The notes: generated by a model not told the origin, from the sequence alone. 64,000 nt of DNA from Ensifer aridi (GCF_002078505.1 NZ_LUAV01000018.1:14195-78194); one strand, 5' to 3'; positions 26,486 through 35,963 are shown, counted from the first letter of the stretch. Made by a program: numbers and translations.

Positions 26486-28213
26486 ATGAAGAACAGGGTG
26501 CAATTGGATGCTGAGCACGGCGTGCGGTTCGAGATTTGGGCTCGGCAAAAGCTTGGAAAATCAGCTCCGGAAGAAGACGCCGATGCCTTCGTTCTGCGTG
26601 TCGGCGATTGGGTGGTTTACCGGATCGCGCAGCTGCCGCCCTATTTTCAATTCTATTCCTATACCCATTATGCGGCCGGCCCGCTCACGTTAGAATGGGA
26701 CGATGGCGCCATTGAAATTCCACTGCTATACAGCTTCAACCCGGACGACGTCGCTGAGAAAGGCGTGACTTTCCTGGAGGTGCGCGACGGCCGCGTCATC
26801 GCTCGACCGAAGACATCCTGGCCAGAGTGGTACGAGAGCGATGCAAATCGCCCGCAGCTCAGATTCTCGCCGTTTCAGGCCTGGATGAACGATCCGAACG
26901 GGCTGTGTTTCGTTGACGGCCGCTATCACCTGTTTTACCAGTTCCACCCCGTTGAATCCGAATGGGGACCCATGCACTGGGGCCATGCCGTCAGCGATGA
27001 CCTCTACCGTTGGATCCATCTGCCGGTCTTCCTGCATCCGGAACAGAATCTTTGGTCGCTGGGCGCCACCGGCGGCGCTTTCTCGGGAAGTGCCTTCGTC
27101 GGCCCCGAGGGCAAGCTCAGCTTCTACTACACAGAACGGCTGCCGGCCTATGACCTATTCAAGGACTACAAGGAGGTGCAGAAGCGAGTGCTGCCATCGG
27201 CCGATCTCCTGCGTCCGGATTCCACTAAGCTGGTACTTGTCAACGGTCCCGACGGTAGCGCCCACGACTTCCGCGACCCCAAGGTCTGGTATGATGCGGC
27301 CTGCCGCACATATCGGATGGTGCTCGGCGCGGCGATCGATGGTGATCCAGCCGTCCTGCTCTATGGATCCGAGGACGGCGAGGACTGGAAATTCTTGTCC
27401 GTCCTCTATCGCGCTCCCGAGCATTTTCGCCGGCACGGCGCACGCTGCGTGGAGTGCCCGGATTTCTTCGAGCTCGATGGCCATCATGTGCTGGTGATGG
27501 GCTTTGTAGGATACACTGAGCCGGAAACCGGCCGTCATAACCTGCTTTACGCGCAGGTCGGCACGTTCGAGGGCGATCGCTTCATGCCCGCGACCCCGGC
27601 TTTGCAGGAGTTGGATTTCGGCACCGACTTTTACGCGATGCAGAGCTTCCTGGCAAAGGACCGCCAGATCGCTTTTGCCTGGCTCTTCAATTGGGAATTC
27701 CGCAAGCCGGGAGGTTCGCCGTATAGCGGGGAGCTGTCGCTCCCGCGCGTGCTCGGCCTCGACGCCCAACGGAATTTGACAATGATGCCAGAGAAGGGGT
27801 GCCAGCGCCTGCGCGCCCGCACTCTTCCACAGACTGCACCTTGCCAATTCGCATGCGAACCGGGGCGCCCCGTCGAGTTGTCTTTGGCAGGCGGTCTGGA
27901 TGGAGTTCAGATCATCGCGCGGGGCAGCGACGGGGAGAGCTTTAGGTTGGCTCACAGCGCCCGCCGGCTTGAGCTGGCCGTGGCGGAGGATAATGGTGAC
28001 ATCAAGTACCGCTCAGCGCCACTGACGCTCGAACGGTTGACGTTGTTCTTCGACCGCGGCGTCGTCGAGGTCTTCGCCAATGGGGGCGCGGTCTGCGGCA
28101 CGCGCCGTACCTATAAGATCACAGACCTGACCTCGCTTGAAGTGAAGTCCGCCGACAGGGGCCGGATCGAAACCTATGAGGCATGGAGCTATGATTCCGC
28201 TTGGAGTAACTAG
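26486..28213 (+). CDS. GH32 beta-fructosidase, intracellular (cluster 1)
   Basis: 575 residues. After an N-terminal domain of about 125 residues come the five-bladed propeller motifs: WMNDPNG at 133-139 with nucleophile Asp136, FRDP at 262-265 with the transition-state Asp264, and ECP at 323-325 with acid/base Glu323. A C-terminal beta-sandwich ends with FFDRGVVEVFANGG. There is no signal peptide, so it cleaves imported fructosides in the cytoplasm, such as inulobiose, short inulins or sucrose. GC content returns to the local norm here, so the GH91 gene was probably inserted before an older operon member. It is the last gene of cluster 1. Confidence 0.93.
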   Translation: MKNRVQLDAEHGVRFEIWARQKLGKSAPEEDADAFVLRVGDWVVYRIAQLPPYFQFYSYTHYAAGPLTLEWDDGAIEIPLLYSFNPDDVAEKGVTFLEVRDGRVIARPKTSWPEWYESDANRPQLRFSPFQAWMNDPNGLCFVDGRYHLFYQFHPVESEWGPMHWGHAVSDDLYRWIHLPVFLHPEQNLWSLGATGGAFSGSAFVGPEGKLSFYYTERLPAYDLFKDYKEVQKRVLPSADLLRPDSTKLVLVNGPDGSAHDFRDPKVWYDAACRTYRMVLGAAIDGDPAVLLYGSEDGEDWKFLSVLYRAPEHFRRHGARCVECPDFFELDGHHVLVMGFVGYTEPETGRHNLLYAQVGTFEGDRFMPATPALQELDFGTDFYAMQSFLAKDRQIAFAWLFNWEFRKPGGSPYSGELSLPRVLGLDAQRNLTMMPEKGCQRLRARTLPQTAPCQFACEPGRPVELSLAGGLDGVQIIARGSDGESFRLAHSARRLELAVAEDNGDIKYRSAPLTLERLTLFFDRGVVEVFANGGAVCGTRRTYKITDLTSLEVKSADRGRIETYEAWSYDSAWSN

Positions 28214-28475
28214 CATAGGCGGCGGCTGGTGAACCATATCCATCAACCGCACGTCTCGACGCCGAAGATGGTGCATGCGAATTGCGTATCTATGGTTCGA
28301 TTCCGTTCAAGGCGGTCATCCCGCTAAATGCCTGTACTGCTGCACCATCTCCACTCTAGAAGAGACGCGAAGTCGCCCCAAGGGGACGCATTACCGCTTT
28401 ACTGTTCTGCCGGCTCAGGCTCCCTCGTATAGACGCGCCGGAAGCCTCGCGCGATGTGACGGAGCTGGGAGATCG

Positions 28476-28970
28476 ATGACGAAGCGTATCCTAATTACTG
28501 GCATGTCGGGAACGGGCAAATCTGCGGTGATCGCAGAGCTTGCGCGGCGAGGTCATCGGGCGATTGATCTGGACGTGCCCGAATGGTCACACTGGGTCGA
28601 TGCCGCTCAAGGCGACGACCTGACGCCCAGAGATGGACAGGATTGGGTGTGGCGGGAAGATCGCGTCAGAGACCTCCTTTTGCTCAACGAGCGGGAAAAC
28701 CTGTTCGTTAGCGGTTGCGCCGAGAATATGGACAAGTTGTTCGATGTGATCGACACGATCGTCCTTCTGTCTGCGCCGCTCGAGACGATCATGGACCGGC
28801 TGAGAGGGCGGTCGGGCGAAGGATACGGTCAAACAGCGGGCGAGCAGCGCAAGGTTGCCGAGCTGATCGAAGCGGTCGAGCCACTGCTCCGAGAGTCATC
28901 GGATTTCGAGATCGACACGCGACAGCCGGTAGCCCACACGGTTGACCAGATACTGTCCAAGGTTGCGTGA
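28476..28970 (+). CDS. P-loop nucleotide kinase-like protein
   Basis: ATG 28476 follows GGGAG. The 164-residue protein starts MTKRILITGMSGTGKSAVIAELARRGH, with Walker A GMSGTGKS at residues 9-16. DVIDTIVLLSAPLETIMDRLRGRSG resembles the LID region of shikimate/adenylate-type kinases. It probably phosphorylates a small molecule or nucleotide; the substrate is unknown. It lies 262 bases after the GH32 gene and may be independent of the fructan operon. Confidence 0.8.
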   Translation: MTKRILITGMSGTGKSAVIAELARRGHRAIDLDVPEWSHWVDAAQGDDLTPRDGQDWVWREDRVRDLLLLNERENLFVSGCAENMDKLFDVIDTIVLLSAPLETIMDRLRGRSGEGYGQTAGEQRKVAELIEAVEPLLRESSDFEIDTRQPVAHTVDQILSKVA

Positions 28971-29346
28971 CTCGCGCCGCCGTGCGGTGCGCCACCAGCC
29001 AAGCCTGCCTTATCGCGAAGGAGAGGCCGGCCCCGTGGAGGCTACTTGAGCTCTACAATCTGTTGCTCCGCCGGCAATGGGATGAACCTCTCGTGCAACG
29101 ACACACTCACGGCACCAACACCTCTGCAACAAAGCGAAAAGTGTTATCCATGTCTCCGGTACAAAACGTCACCTCTCTCTCCGGACAGGCCTCATTCGAG
29201 TCTCAATTTGACCGAGCAATTGGGTTGAACCCAGGCGTTGATCCGGTATGCCGGCTTTTGAAGCTGAAAGCAGACGTTCAACGCTCGACGTGAGAGGCGG
29301 CCGCAAGTGGGCAAAGCTCCGCTTATGGACGTCCCCTGTATAAGGA
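28971..29346. other. Intergenic, 376 bases, no gene recognised
   Basis: Only short frames without family features are present, the clearest being a 47-codon frame from about 29150 beginning MSPVQNVTSLSG. I cannot support it as a gene. Confidence 0.5.
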
Positions 29347-29721
29347 CTAGGCCCCGGGTTCGTGGCAAACCACTTCGATGTTATGCCCGTCCGGACCAAT
29401 GACGAAAGCTGCATAGTAGTTCGCGTGGTAGTGCGGGCGCAGACCTGGCGCACCATTGTCTTTGCCACCCGCTTCCAGAGCTGCGCGATAGAAAGCTTCG
29501 ACTTGCTGCCGATTCTCGGCCGTGAACGCCAAGTGAAGATGCGCCGGCCTCTCGTCGGTTTGGTGCAGGCACAATGAAGCCTTGCCCTTTGCGCTAAGCT
29601 CGACACCGTACGAAGGCGGCCCCTCCGAAACAACAGCGACGCCGAGCGGCTCGAGTGCCTTGAGAAAGAACGCTTTGCTCGCTGCATAGTCGCTGACTCC
29701 GAATTTGACGTGATCAAACAT
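29347..29721 (-). CDS. VOC (glyoxalase/bleomycin-resistance) family protein
   Basis: ATG 29721 (ribosome site AGGTGA) starts MFDHVKFGVSDYAASKAFF, the usual beginning of the fold, giving 124 residues. The two beta-alpha-beta modules are visible, with HLHLAFTAENRQQVEAFYRAALEAGG and a C-terminal HYHANYYAAFVIGPDGHNIEVVCHEP. The metal-site histidines and final glutamate are present. VOC proteins act as lyases, isomerases or dioxygenases on small molecules, or bind antibiotics; nothing here decides which. A damaged partial copy lies at 61791-61960. Confidence 0.88.
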   Translation of the reverse strand: MFDHVKFGVSDYAASKAFFLKALEPLGVAVVSEGPPSYGVELSAKGKASLCLHQTDERPAHLHLAFTAENRQQVEAFYRAALEAGGKDNGAPGLRPHYHANYYAAFVIGPDGHNIEVVCHEPGA

Positions 29722-29999
29722 GAGTTCACCTGAAGTGTTGGGCCTGCCCTGGCGGAAAGGCAACCGGAGCATGCTTCCCAGCTGCGCACCTTGCAATGTC
29801 TGCTGGCGGCTGCAAGTGCCGATTGCCACGCTATTTTGCCCTTAGGCTCGTCTAAGCCATTGAAATTCACACAAGTCGTATTTTGGCGTCGACGGCAAAC
29901 ATTGGCTTTTCTGTCATCATAGTTTGCCCCTGCCGCCACAACGAGGCGTCTTCAAGGTTCAGCAAGCAGCAACGCGTCGCCAGCCAACTCAACTAGGTT

Positions 30000-30290
30000 G
30001 TCAGCCTGTACGGCCTTGGACCTTGCAGGGGCTCGCCCACCACGTCGGCATGTCTCGCACGACCTTCGCCGTAAAATTAAGGAAAAGGTCGGCCTCTCAG
30101 CGATCGACTACCTGACGCGCTGGCGCATGCTCCTGGCCGGGGACAGGCTGGCGAATACTCAGCAATCAATCGCTGCGATCGCATCGTCACTCGGCTATGA
30201 GTCCGAGAGCGCCGGCGCAGCGTTCAAAAGCGTCATGGGCTGCTCACCCAGGCAATTTGGTCGGAACGGAAATTCTCGGGCAACCATTCG
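30000..30290 (+). pseudogene. AraC family regulator, frameshifted C-terminal fragment
   Basis: The DNA-binding half of an AraC protein is spread over two frames. RPWTLQGLAHHVGMSRTTFA is in one. KIKEKVGLSAIDYLTRWRMLLAGDRL, SIAAIASSLGYESESA and GCSPRQFGR are in the next, with the change near 30070-30078. The N-terminal cupin-type sensor domain is missing. It cannot encode a working regulator. Confidence 0.75.
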
Positions 30291-30417
30291 CGGAGCGAGG
30301 GTCGCAGCCGGCGATCTGATCGAAAGGGGACGTGGTTTAGTGCGGAAATCGGCAGAAGTCGGCCGGCGGAAGCTGAATGGGTACGACGCGCAACCGTTCC
30401 TGTCGTCATGTGCCGCA

Positions 30418-31860
30418 TCATCCCTTTACTGTGATCAGCGGGCTAATCTTCGCAACTTTCGTTATCATCGCCGCTTCGACCATGGGCTCTACGACGCTGT
30501 CGATTGGCTTATATGCTGCTGGCGCTTCTTCGTTGAGACGAGCCTGAATCTCGGCCACGATATCCTGCCGGCCACGCAAAGGCGCGCTTTGCGGATCGAC
30601 AGGGCCGATGACGCGCAGCCCATTGCTTGTATTCGTTTTCGAGCGCGCTTCCTGCCGCGAGAGCTTGCGGCCCGCTCCATGGGCGGCTGAGTCTAGAAAG
30701 TCAGTCGAACCTCGTCCGGCAAGTAGCCATGTGCCATCTCCCATTGAGCCGGGCAGAATGACTGGCTCGCCCAGCCATTCGTATGGACTAGCGGCCAGGA
30801 CACCAACACCTCTAGCTGGGCAGGCACCTTTTCTGTGGCGCACGATGTTTCCGCTTTCCCAAACGGCATTGTGTGGGGCGTCATAAACAAGACGGTGCCC
30901 GACCTCTCGTCCCAGCGCACGCGCTACAGCCTCCACTGCCGCAAGTCCGATAAAGAAACGGTTGGCAAATGCGGCATTCACCGCATTCGCATGGCCATTC
31001 ATGTATCTTCGATAGAGCTGTGGTTGCGCCTCCATAGAGAGCACCCGCCAATCCTCGCCAATTCTGGAATTAGACCTCGATCTCTCTTTGGTTGCGGTGC
31101 CAACTCGCTGTCCAAAGTCGAGGGAACCGGAGTGGACGACAAGGATGATCGAACCCGCCTTCAGGCTGGCTGTCCTGGCGAATGCGCCATCTACAATGTG
31201 ATCGACATAGCCAAGTTCAACGAAGTGATTTCCACCACCTATCGTACCGAGAATTGCATCACGGCGGTGGTCACTATTGATCTGCGCATAATCTGCAAAA
31301 TCGGGATCGATGTGCTCGCACGCGAAAGCGCCATTGTCCGAATGGCGTTCGAGATCGGCCCACGCCCGCGAAAGATCCAGTTTGGAAAGCAGGCCTGTGC
31401 TTTTCCGCTGCAGGTTATCGAGAAGCGCCGGTAATCCCTCGCGCAGAATCGCGTGCCGATCCAATCCCGTCAATGCGATATCGCGTCCACCCTGAAAGAA
31501 GAGATGCCGAAGATGATGGTCGAGCAGCGGCGTCGACAGTTGATCGGCCGTGACATCGTCGAGAACGACCATACGCATCCCGCAACCGATGTCAGATCCG
31601 ATCATGTGCGGAAGGACCGCGCCTTCGACGTCAGCTACAACGCCGACAGGCACGGGCTTGCCTGGATGAAAGTCGGGGGTCGTGGCTACGGCCAGCAGGG
31701 AGGCACTCTTCTGCGCCATCGCGTCGGGGGTCGGCAAAGCGCGCGCGAGATCTGCAAGTGAGTGCGAAAAGTTCCTGTCCGGCTCGTCGTAGGCTACGAC
31801 AGACCTGATGACATGGCCAGCAATGTTGCTGGTGCGGCAGATAAATGATGGCGCGTTCAT
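30418..31860 (-). CDS. rtcB: RtcB family RNA ligase
   Basis: 480 residues, longer than the roughly 410 of E. coli RtcB. Family motifs in order: VADVEGAVLPHMIGSDIGCGM (metal Asp and Cys), GTIGGGNHFVEL, VVHSGSLDFG, the NAVNAAFANRFF helix, VYDAPHNAVW, HRKGACPARG, LPGSMGDGTWLLAG and SAAHGAGRKLSR (the guanylylated histidine region). RtcB joins 2',3'-cyclic phosphate or 3'-phosphate RNA ends to 5'-OH ends using GTP and Mn2+, in RNA repair or tRNA splicing. GGAGA precedes the ATG. No RtcA or archease gene is adjacent. The downstream neighbour is the AraC remnant. Confidence 0.92.
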   Translation of the reverse strand: MNAPSFICRTSNIAGHVIRSVVAYDEPDRNFSHSLADLARALPTPDAMAQKSASLLAVATTPDFHPGKPVPVGVVADVEGAVLPHMIGSDIGCGMRMVVLDDVTADQLSTPLLDHHLRHLFFQGGRDIALTGLDRHAILREGLPALLDNLQRKSTGLLSKLDLSRAWADLERHSDNGAFACEHIDPDFADYAQINSDHRRDAILGTIGGGNHFVELGYVDHIVDGAFARTASLKAGSIILVVHSGSLDFGQRVGTATKERSRSNSRIGEDWRVLSMEAQPQLYRRYMNGHANAVNAAFANRFFIGLAAVEAVARALGREVGHRLVYDAPHNAVWESGNIVRHRKGACPARGVGVLAASPYEWLGEPVILPGSMGDGTWLLAGRGSTDFLDSAAHGAGRKLSRQEARSKTNTSNGLRVIGPVDPQSAPLRGRQDIVAEIQARLNEEAPAAYKPIDSVVEPMVEAAMITKVAKISPLITVKG

Positions 31861-32255
31861 GTTGTTCTCCGTGAGTGCCTAGGTTCAGCAGCCGCGGCAA
31901 TACGGAGTGCGGGTGCGTATGGCATGGAGCGAAGGAGAACACAATACCTCGACTCAAGCGGTGGGCTTAGAATGCGGTCATCAGGTTTAAACAGCTGATT
32001 GGAGCGGAACTCCTAACGAGGCTTATATTCGCTACGCAATGATCAGCGAGAGACCATACGCCCGGACGCAGAGCCGCCATCCCGTTGTCCACAGTGTCGT
32101 CCACAACTTGGGCGGCAGTCGCATCGGCGGCCATGCATCGGTCGTCTCAGGTGGGTGGACAGCGGAAGCTCGGTTGCCGCTAGGCTCATGTCTTATTTGC
32201 CTCAATGAGCGGACTTTGCGGGAATCGTCAGTGGCTCTTCAAGGACGCGTTTGGC
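31861..32255. other. Intergenic, 395 bases, no gene recognised
   Basis: It lies between the RtcB start and the end of the MFS gene. It contains the RtcB ribosome site at its left edge. I see no supported gene, repeat or strong hairpin. Confidence 0.5.
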
Positions 32256-33458
32256 TCAACACTCCTCAGGCGGCTTCACGTGCCGGAATTGCAGCAGCAG
32301 TAGCAGGTCGTAGGTGATCTTCAGTGCCGCACAGATGAGGAGGGGCAAGGATCGATATGATGCGGCGAAGAGAGCACCTGCGAGTGCAGGGCTGGCAGCC
32401 GCCGCAAGACTTCGGGGAACTGATGTGAAACTTGCCGCGGCAGCACGCTCCGCCTCCGTCACGACCGCCATCACGTAAGACGAGCGTGTCGGCACGTCCA
32501 TCTGCGAGAGCGCCGCCCGAATGAGCAGCAAGGAAAGCGTCAACGGCAAGGTTGGCGCGAATGCCGCCAGCATCAGGGCTATGCTCGAGGGGATGTGAGT
32601 GAACACCATCGTGTTGATGAGCCCAACCCGCTTCGATAGCCATGCGGCGACAGGAAAGGAGAACGCCGACAGCACGCCCGACCAGAAGAAAAACACCCCG
32701 GCTTCCGCGAGCGATAGATTGAACCGCTCGAACAGCCACAAGGCGAGCAACGACTGGACCACGAACCCGCCAGCGAAAGCATCAAGGCTGAACAGGGCAG
32801 CGAGCTTGAAGACGATAGCGCGCGAAGGGCCAAGCACTGCTTTCGGGGGCTCGTCGCCGGTGATGCGCGGGGGTATGCGGGCATAAAGTACGGCGCCCGC
32901 TAGACCTAAGAGCGCATAGAGAATGAACATCAGCTTGATGGCGGTCAGTTGCCCGAGCCCCAGCGGCGTGATCAAGTCAGGCAGTGCTGCGGCAAGGGCG
33001 CCAAACGCGCTTGCGAGCGAGCCAACGAGGCTGTAGCGAGCGAACATCCTCGTGCGCTCGACACTCGCCACTTCGCGCGTGAGCACCGCGTGCTCCAGTG
33101 GCACGAAGACGCTCACACTGCCGGCCGATGGATTAATCGTGCCGGCAAATGCGACGACCAGCAGCAGCGCATAATCGTTGATCACGGACATGGCGGCACC
33201 AGTGGCGACCATCAGGCTCGCGGCGCCCAGAAGCAACCCGCGGAGATCGCGGTGCGCGCCCAGAAACCCGACCACGATCGTCAAGAACGCCGAGCCAAAG
33301 AGTGATGCCGTCGCGATGACACCGACTTGCAGCGGCGAAAATCCAAGAGCGAGCAGATAGACCGGCAGCAATATGGCGACGAAACCGTCCCCGAAATCGC
33401 GTAAGGCTCGCGCCGCAAAGAGGTATGTGGTCGGATGAATGCTTTGAACGGGTCGCAT
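32256..33458 (-). CDS. MFS transporter
   Basis: ATG 33458 (MRPVQSIHPTTYLFAARALRDFGDG) is preferred over an upstream GTG at 33509. The product is about 400 residues with around 12 hydrophobic segments. They include AILLPVYLLALGFSPLQVGVIATASLFGSAFLTIVVGF, the loop GAHRDLRG in the place of the MFS motif A, and ALSQMDVPTRSSYVMAVVTEAERAAAASF, common in drug/sugar efflux MFS proteins of unknown substrate. It is inner-membrane and probably proton-driven efflux. No linked regulator is apparent. Confidence 0.88.
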   Translation of the reverse strand: MRPVQSIHPTTYLFAARALRDFGDGFVAILLPVYLLALGFSPLQVGVIATASLFGSAFLTIVVGFLGAHRDLRGLLLGAASLMVATGAAMSVINDYALLLVVAFAGTINPSAGSVSVFVPLEHAVLTREVASVERTRMFARYSLVGSLASAFGALAAALPDLITPLGLGQLTAIKLMFILYALLGLAGAVLYARIPPRITGDEPPKAVLGPSRAIVFKLAALFSLDAFAGGFVVQSLLALWLFERFNLSLAEAGVFFFWSGVLSAFSFPVAAWLSKRVGLINTMVFTHIPSSIALMLAAFAPTLPLTLSLLLIRAALSQMDVPTRSSYVMAVVTEAERAAAASFTSVPRSLAAAASPALAGALFAASYRSLPLLICAALKITYDLLLLLQFRHVKPPEEC

Positions 33459-33549
33459 CACTTTCGATCGCGTCTTGTCGAGGAGCCGGACTCGCGCACC
33501 GCTCACCACTGTGCGCTAGGACTATCTCAGCTTAGATCGGATTGGTGCG

Positions 33550-33836
33550 CTAGACACACCCCATGAGGAATCCATAGGAAAGGCCGATGAACGAGCAGCC
33601 GGCCAATACCGTCAGCATGCCGATCGTGAAGCGGAACACTGCGAGCATCACCCCAAGCGTCAGGATCAGCGAGGCGACGTGGACGAAACTCAAGGCCGGG
33701 ACATCGATCGCCATGCCGAGCCCGCGCTTCGTAGAGTTCACGGAACAACACGTGCAGCGCGAATCATACCAGATTGAGGATGACGCCCACGACCGCGGCA
33801 GTGATCGCATTGCTGCTTTGCTGACAAGGCAGTACT
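33550..33836 (-). pseudogene. chrA: ChrA chromate transporter, C-terminal remnant
   Basis: On the minus strand SSNAITAAVVGVILNLV is followed by TGA where ChrA proteins carry a large hydrophobic residue, then FALHVLFRELYEA. A frame change leads to VPALSFVHVASLILTLGVMLAVFRF and MLTVLAGCSFIGLSYGFLMG. This is the last part of a ChrA-type chromate transporter as I recall the family. A nonsense codon, a frameshift and loss of the first several hundred residues make it dead. Confidence 0.6.
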
Positions 33837-33847
33837 AAGTGGCCGCG

Positions 33848-35383
33848 TCAAGCGGCATCGGTCCGTCGCCCCGTCTCTGAATAGGCAAGCCAGGCGAACA
33901 GCCCGGCAATGCCGATCATTGCGATCCAGCCGACAATCATGCGCGTCTGTGTCTGCGCCGCCGGCATCTGCAGCTGGTCGACCTTCGGCCACATGACATG
34001 GATGTATCCATCCGGCTCGGCGGTCAGGGCCTTGTCCTCGGTATCGACCTCAAGCATGATTCCCGGCATCGGCCGATCGCCGCTGCTTACCATGACATGC
34101 ACAGGCGCCATCGCAGCGATGACTTGTCCGTCGCGCTTCACGGTTCCCCAGCCCCATAGCGCGATCTCTGGCTTCATCGTCGGCAGTTTGGCCGTACCGA
34201 TGCCCGTGTCGCCGTGCATTTCATGATCGTAGACCACCCCTGACCAGGTGGTGTATTGGCCGAGCGGATGCCGAGGCATGGGCTTGTCAACCATAATCTC
34301 GTAGCGCGCGCCACCTGACGTGAAGGTCGCGGTTACGCGCATGCCGTCTGTGTTTTGCACGTGCGACCATCGGTTGCCCATCTCAGAGGTCTCGATGCTG
34401 ATGTCACCGCTGATCGGCTGCGTGTTTTTTAGATCGGTTGGATCCGGACCGACGACGCGTATGCCTTGACCGGATGCGCGGGCGCTCGCGAGCAAGGCAT
34501 TGGTGCCCTTCTCGACGGGCAGGGTCTGACCGAAGACCGGATCAAGGGCGACGGCAACGAACAGCAGGACCATCGCCACTCCGGTCCATTCGAGCTTGCG
34601 GCGCCTCTTCATCAAATATCCGCCAAGCCACCAGCCAAGAAGGGCGGAGACGAGCGCTCCGGGGAAGGACCGCCACCAGAGGTCGTCATAGCCGGAATAG
34701 GTCGGAGGACGAAGCGGCAGGCCTCGCGGGCCGAGATACATGTTGTAGGCGGTCCAGACGAGCGCAAGCATCAGTGAGCCGACGATCCATCCCGTTCTGC
34801 CGACACCCGCATAGGCGGTCCACGCGCAGACGAAGACAAAGCCGATCAGTATATGCTGGACAAAAAAGGTGATACCGGGGAAATCGCGCAGCAGAACCAT
34901 TTGCGTCAGCACCCCGTCGACGACGACGATCAAGACGGTGGTGACGAGGCCATAAACGGCGAAATGCCAGGTCTCGGCGCGCTCGATCCGCTGCGCCGGA
35001 TGGTTGCGCCGCCAAAGCCAGAGCGCCAGAAGGTAGCCAGTGAAGATCGCCAGGAAGTGTGCGGGCACCCCCGTCACCCACAGATGATTGAAATCGAGCC
35101 ACTCCGGCTCCTGAGGCAATCCCACAGGGGCTAGCCACTGGTAGTAGATTTCCAGAATTGCGGTGTGCACTGCGGTGAGGATCAGACCCGGAAGGATGCC
35201 GATGCCGAGAAAGGCCGTGCCAAACAGGAAGACGCTGGTGATCAAAAAGGATTTTGTTATCCAGTAGGTCCAGTAGGGATCATTGTCCCAGAAGAGCCCG
35301 TGGGCGATGACAGCATCGATGAAGATCGCGGAAAGGCCGACGAGAACGGCAAATTTGACTGTATCCTTGGCGAGCAGAAACAT
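33848..35383 (-). CDS. Polytopic membrane protein of unknown function
   Basis: ATG 35383 has AGGAG eight bases upstream (complement of 35392-35396) and is preferred over 35563. The product is about 511 residues. The first 320 or so hold about nine membrane helices, with an ILEIYYQWLAPVGLPQEPEWLDFNHLWVTG loop and GPRGLPLRPPTYSGYDDLWW. Then a signal-like helix (VAMVLLFVAVALDPVFGQ) leads to about 150 extracytoplasmic residues of beta character and a final helix (MIVGWIAMIGIAGLFAWLAY). I do not recognise the family. It follows the HiPIP and the di-haem cytochrome in the same direction, so a role in periplasmic electron transfer or metal oxidation is possible. Confidence 0.8.
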   Translation of the reverse strand: MFLLAKDTVKFAVLVGLSAIFIDAVIAHGLFWDNDPYWTYWITKSFLITSVFLFGTAFLGIGILPGLILTAVHTAILEIYYQWLAPVGLPQEPEWLDFNHLWVTGVPAHFLAIFTGYLLALWLWRRNHPAQRIERAETWHFAVYGLVTTVLIVVVDGVLTQMVLLRDFPGITFFVQHILIGFVFVCAWTAYAGVGRTGWIVGSLMLALVWTAYNMYLGPRGLPLRPPTYSGYDDLWWRSFPGALVSALLGWWLGGYLMKRRRKLEWTGVAMVLLFVAVALDPVFGQTLPVEKGTNALLASARASGQGIRVVGPDPTDLKNTQPISGDISIETSEMGNRWSHVQNTDGMRVTATFTSGGARYEIMVDKPMPRHPLGQYTTWSGVVYDHEMHGDTGIGTAKLPTMKPEIALWGWGTVKRDGQVIAAMAPVHVMVSSGDRPMPGIMLEVDTEDKALTAEPDGYIHVMWPKVDQLQMPAAQTQTRMIVGWIAMIGIAGLFAWLAYSETGRRTDAA

Positions 35384-35581
35384 GGTCGCCACTCCTGTAA
35401 GAGCTTCCGACAACCGCCGCTTGTTAACCCAATCTTTCAGCGGTAGCTTTGTTCCTCCAGCCAGCCTCGTTGGCCAACGCCGCGCGAGGCGATGAGAGCC
35501 AGCCTGAGGACCACCGAGTTGCTCGTTCAAGCGAACGAGCAACTCTCGGCAAGCCGTGTTCAATTCGTGCGGTTCAGTCCT

Positions 35582-35917
35582 TCAGGTCCGCCGCGGTTCG
35601 TGAAAGCGGCACCAGCCATTGGGACTGATCTCGCCGGCAACGATCTCGCACGCATTTGGCTCGAGGAAATGGGTGCATCCCGCACAGCGGCGGCCCCGGT
35701 TGGGAGAATTCTGGTAAGCCGCCTCACGCTTCGGGGTAGTTCCCGCGCCACGCGCCACCGGCGCCATGCGCGGACTTGTCATGCAAGAGGTGAGTCCGAC
35801 GGCTCCGGCAACTGCAGCCCCGGTCCCTGAGATCTTTAAAAAATTCCGGCGGGACAGCTTTCGGGTTGAATCTCCGGCTGTCGAGTTTTGCTTCACATCG
35901 TCATGGTCCTTTTTCAT
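35582..35917 (-). CDS. High-potential iron-sulfur protein (HiPIP), Tat-exported
   Basis: 111 residues. A twin-arginine signal (KLSRRNFLKISGTGAAVAGAVGLTSC) is followed by a short mature domain. Its four cysteines are spaced as in HiPIPs: CAGC, then EPNAC, then GWC, with the final GWCRFHEP typical of the family. It would bind one [4Fe-4S](2+/3+) cluster and carry electrons in the periplasm. A cysteine at the signal end (LTSCMTSP) might also suggest lipidation. It lies 46 bases after the cytochrome gene, so the two are probably co-transcribed and may be redox partners. Confidence 0.82.
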   Translation of the reverse strand: MKKDHDDVKQNSTAGDSTRKLSRRNFLKISGTGAAVAGAVGLTSCMTSPRMAPVARGAGTTPKREAAYQNSPNRGRRCAGCTHFLEPNACEIVAGEISPNGWCRFHEPRRT

Positions 35918-35963
35918 AATCTTTCCTCCCGTCGTGCGACCGCACGTGACCTGAAAGCACAGA

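Noticed and set aside
29150..29293. A 47-codon frame beginning MSPVQNV
   Set aside because: No ribosome site, no family features and no operon context. It is left as part of the gene-free stretch.
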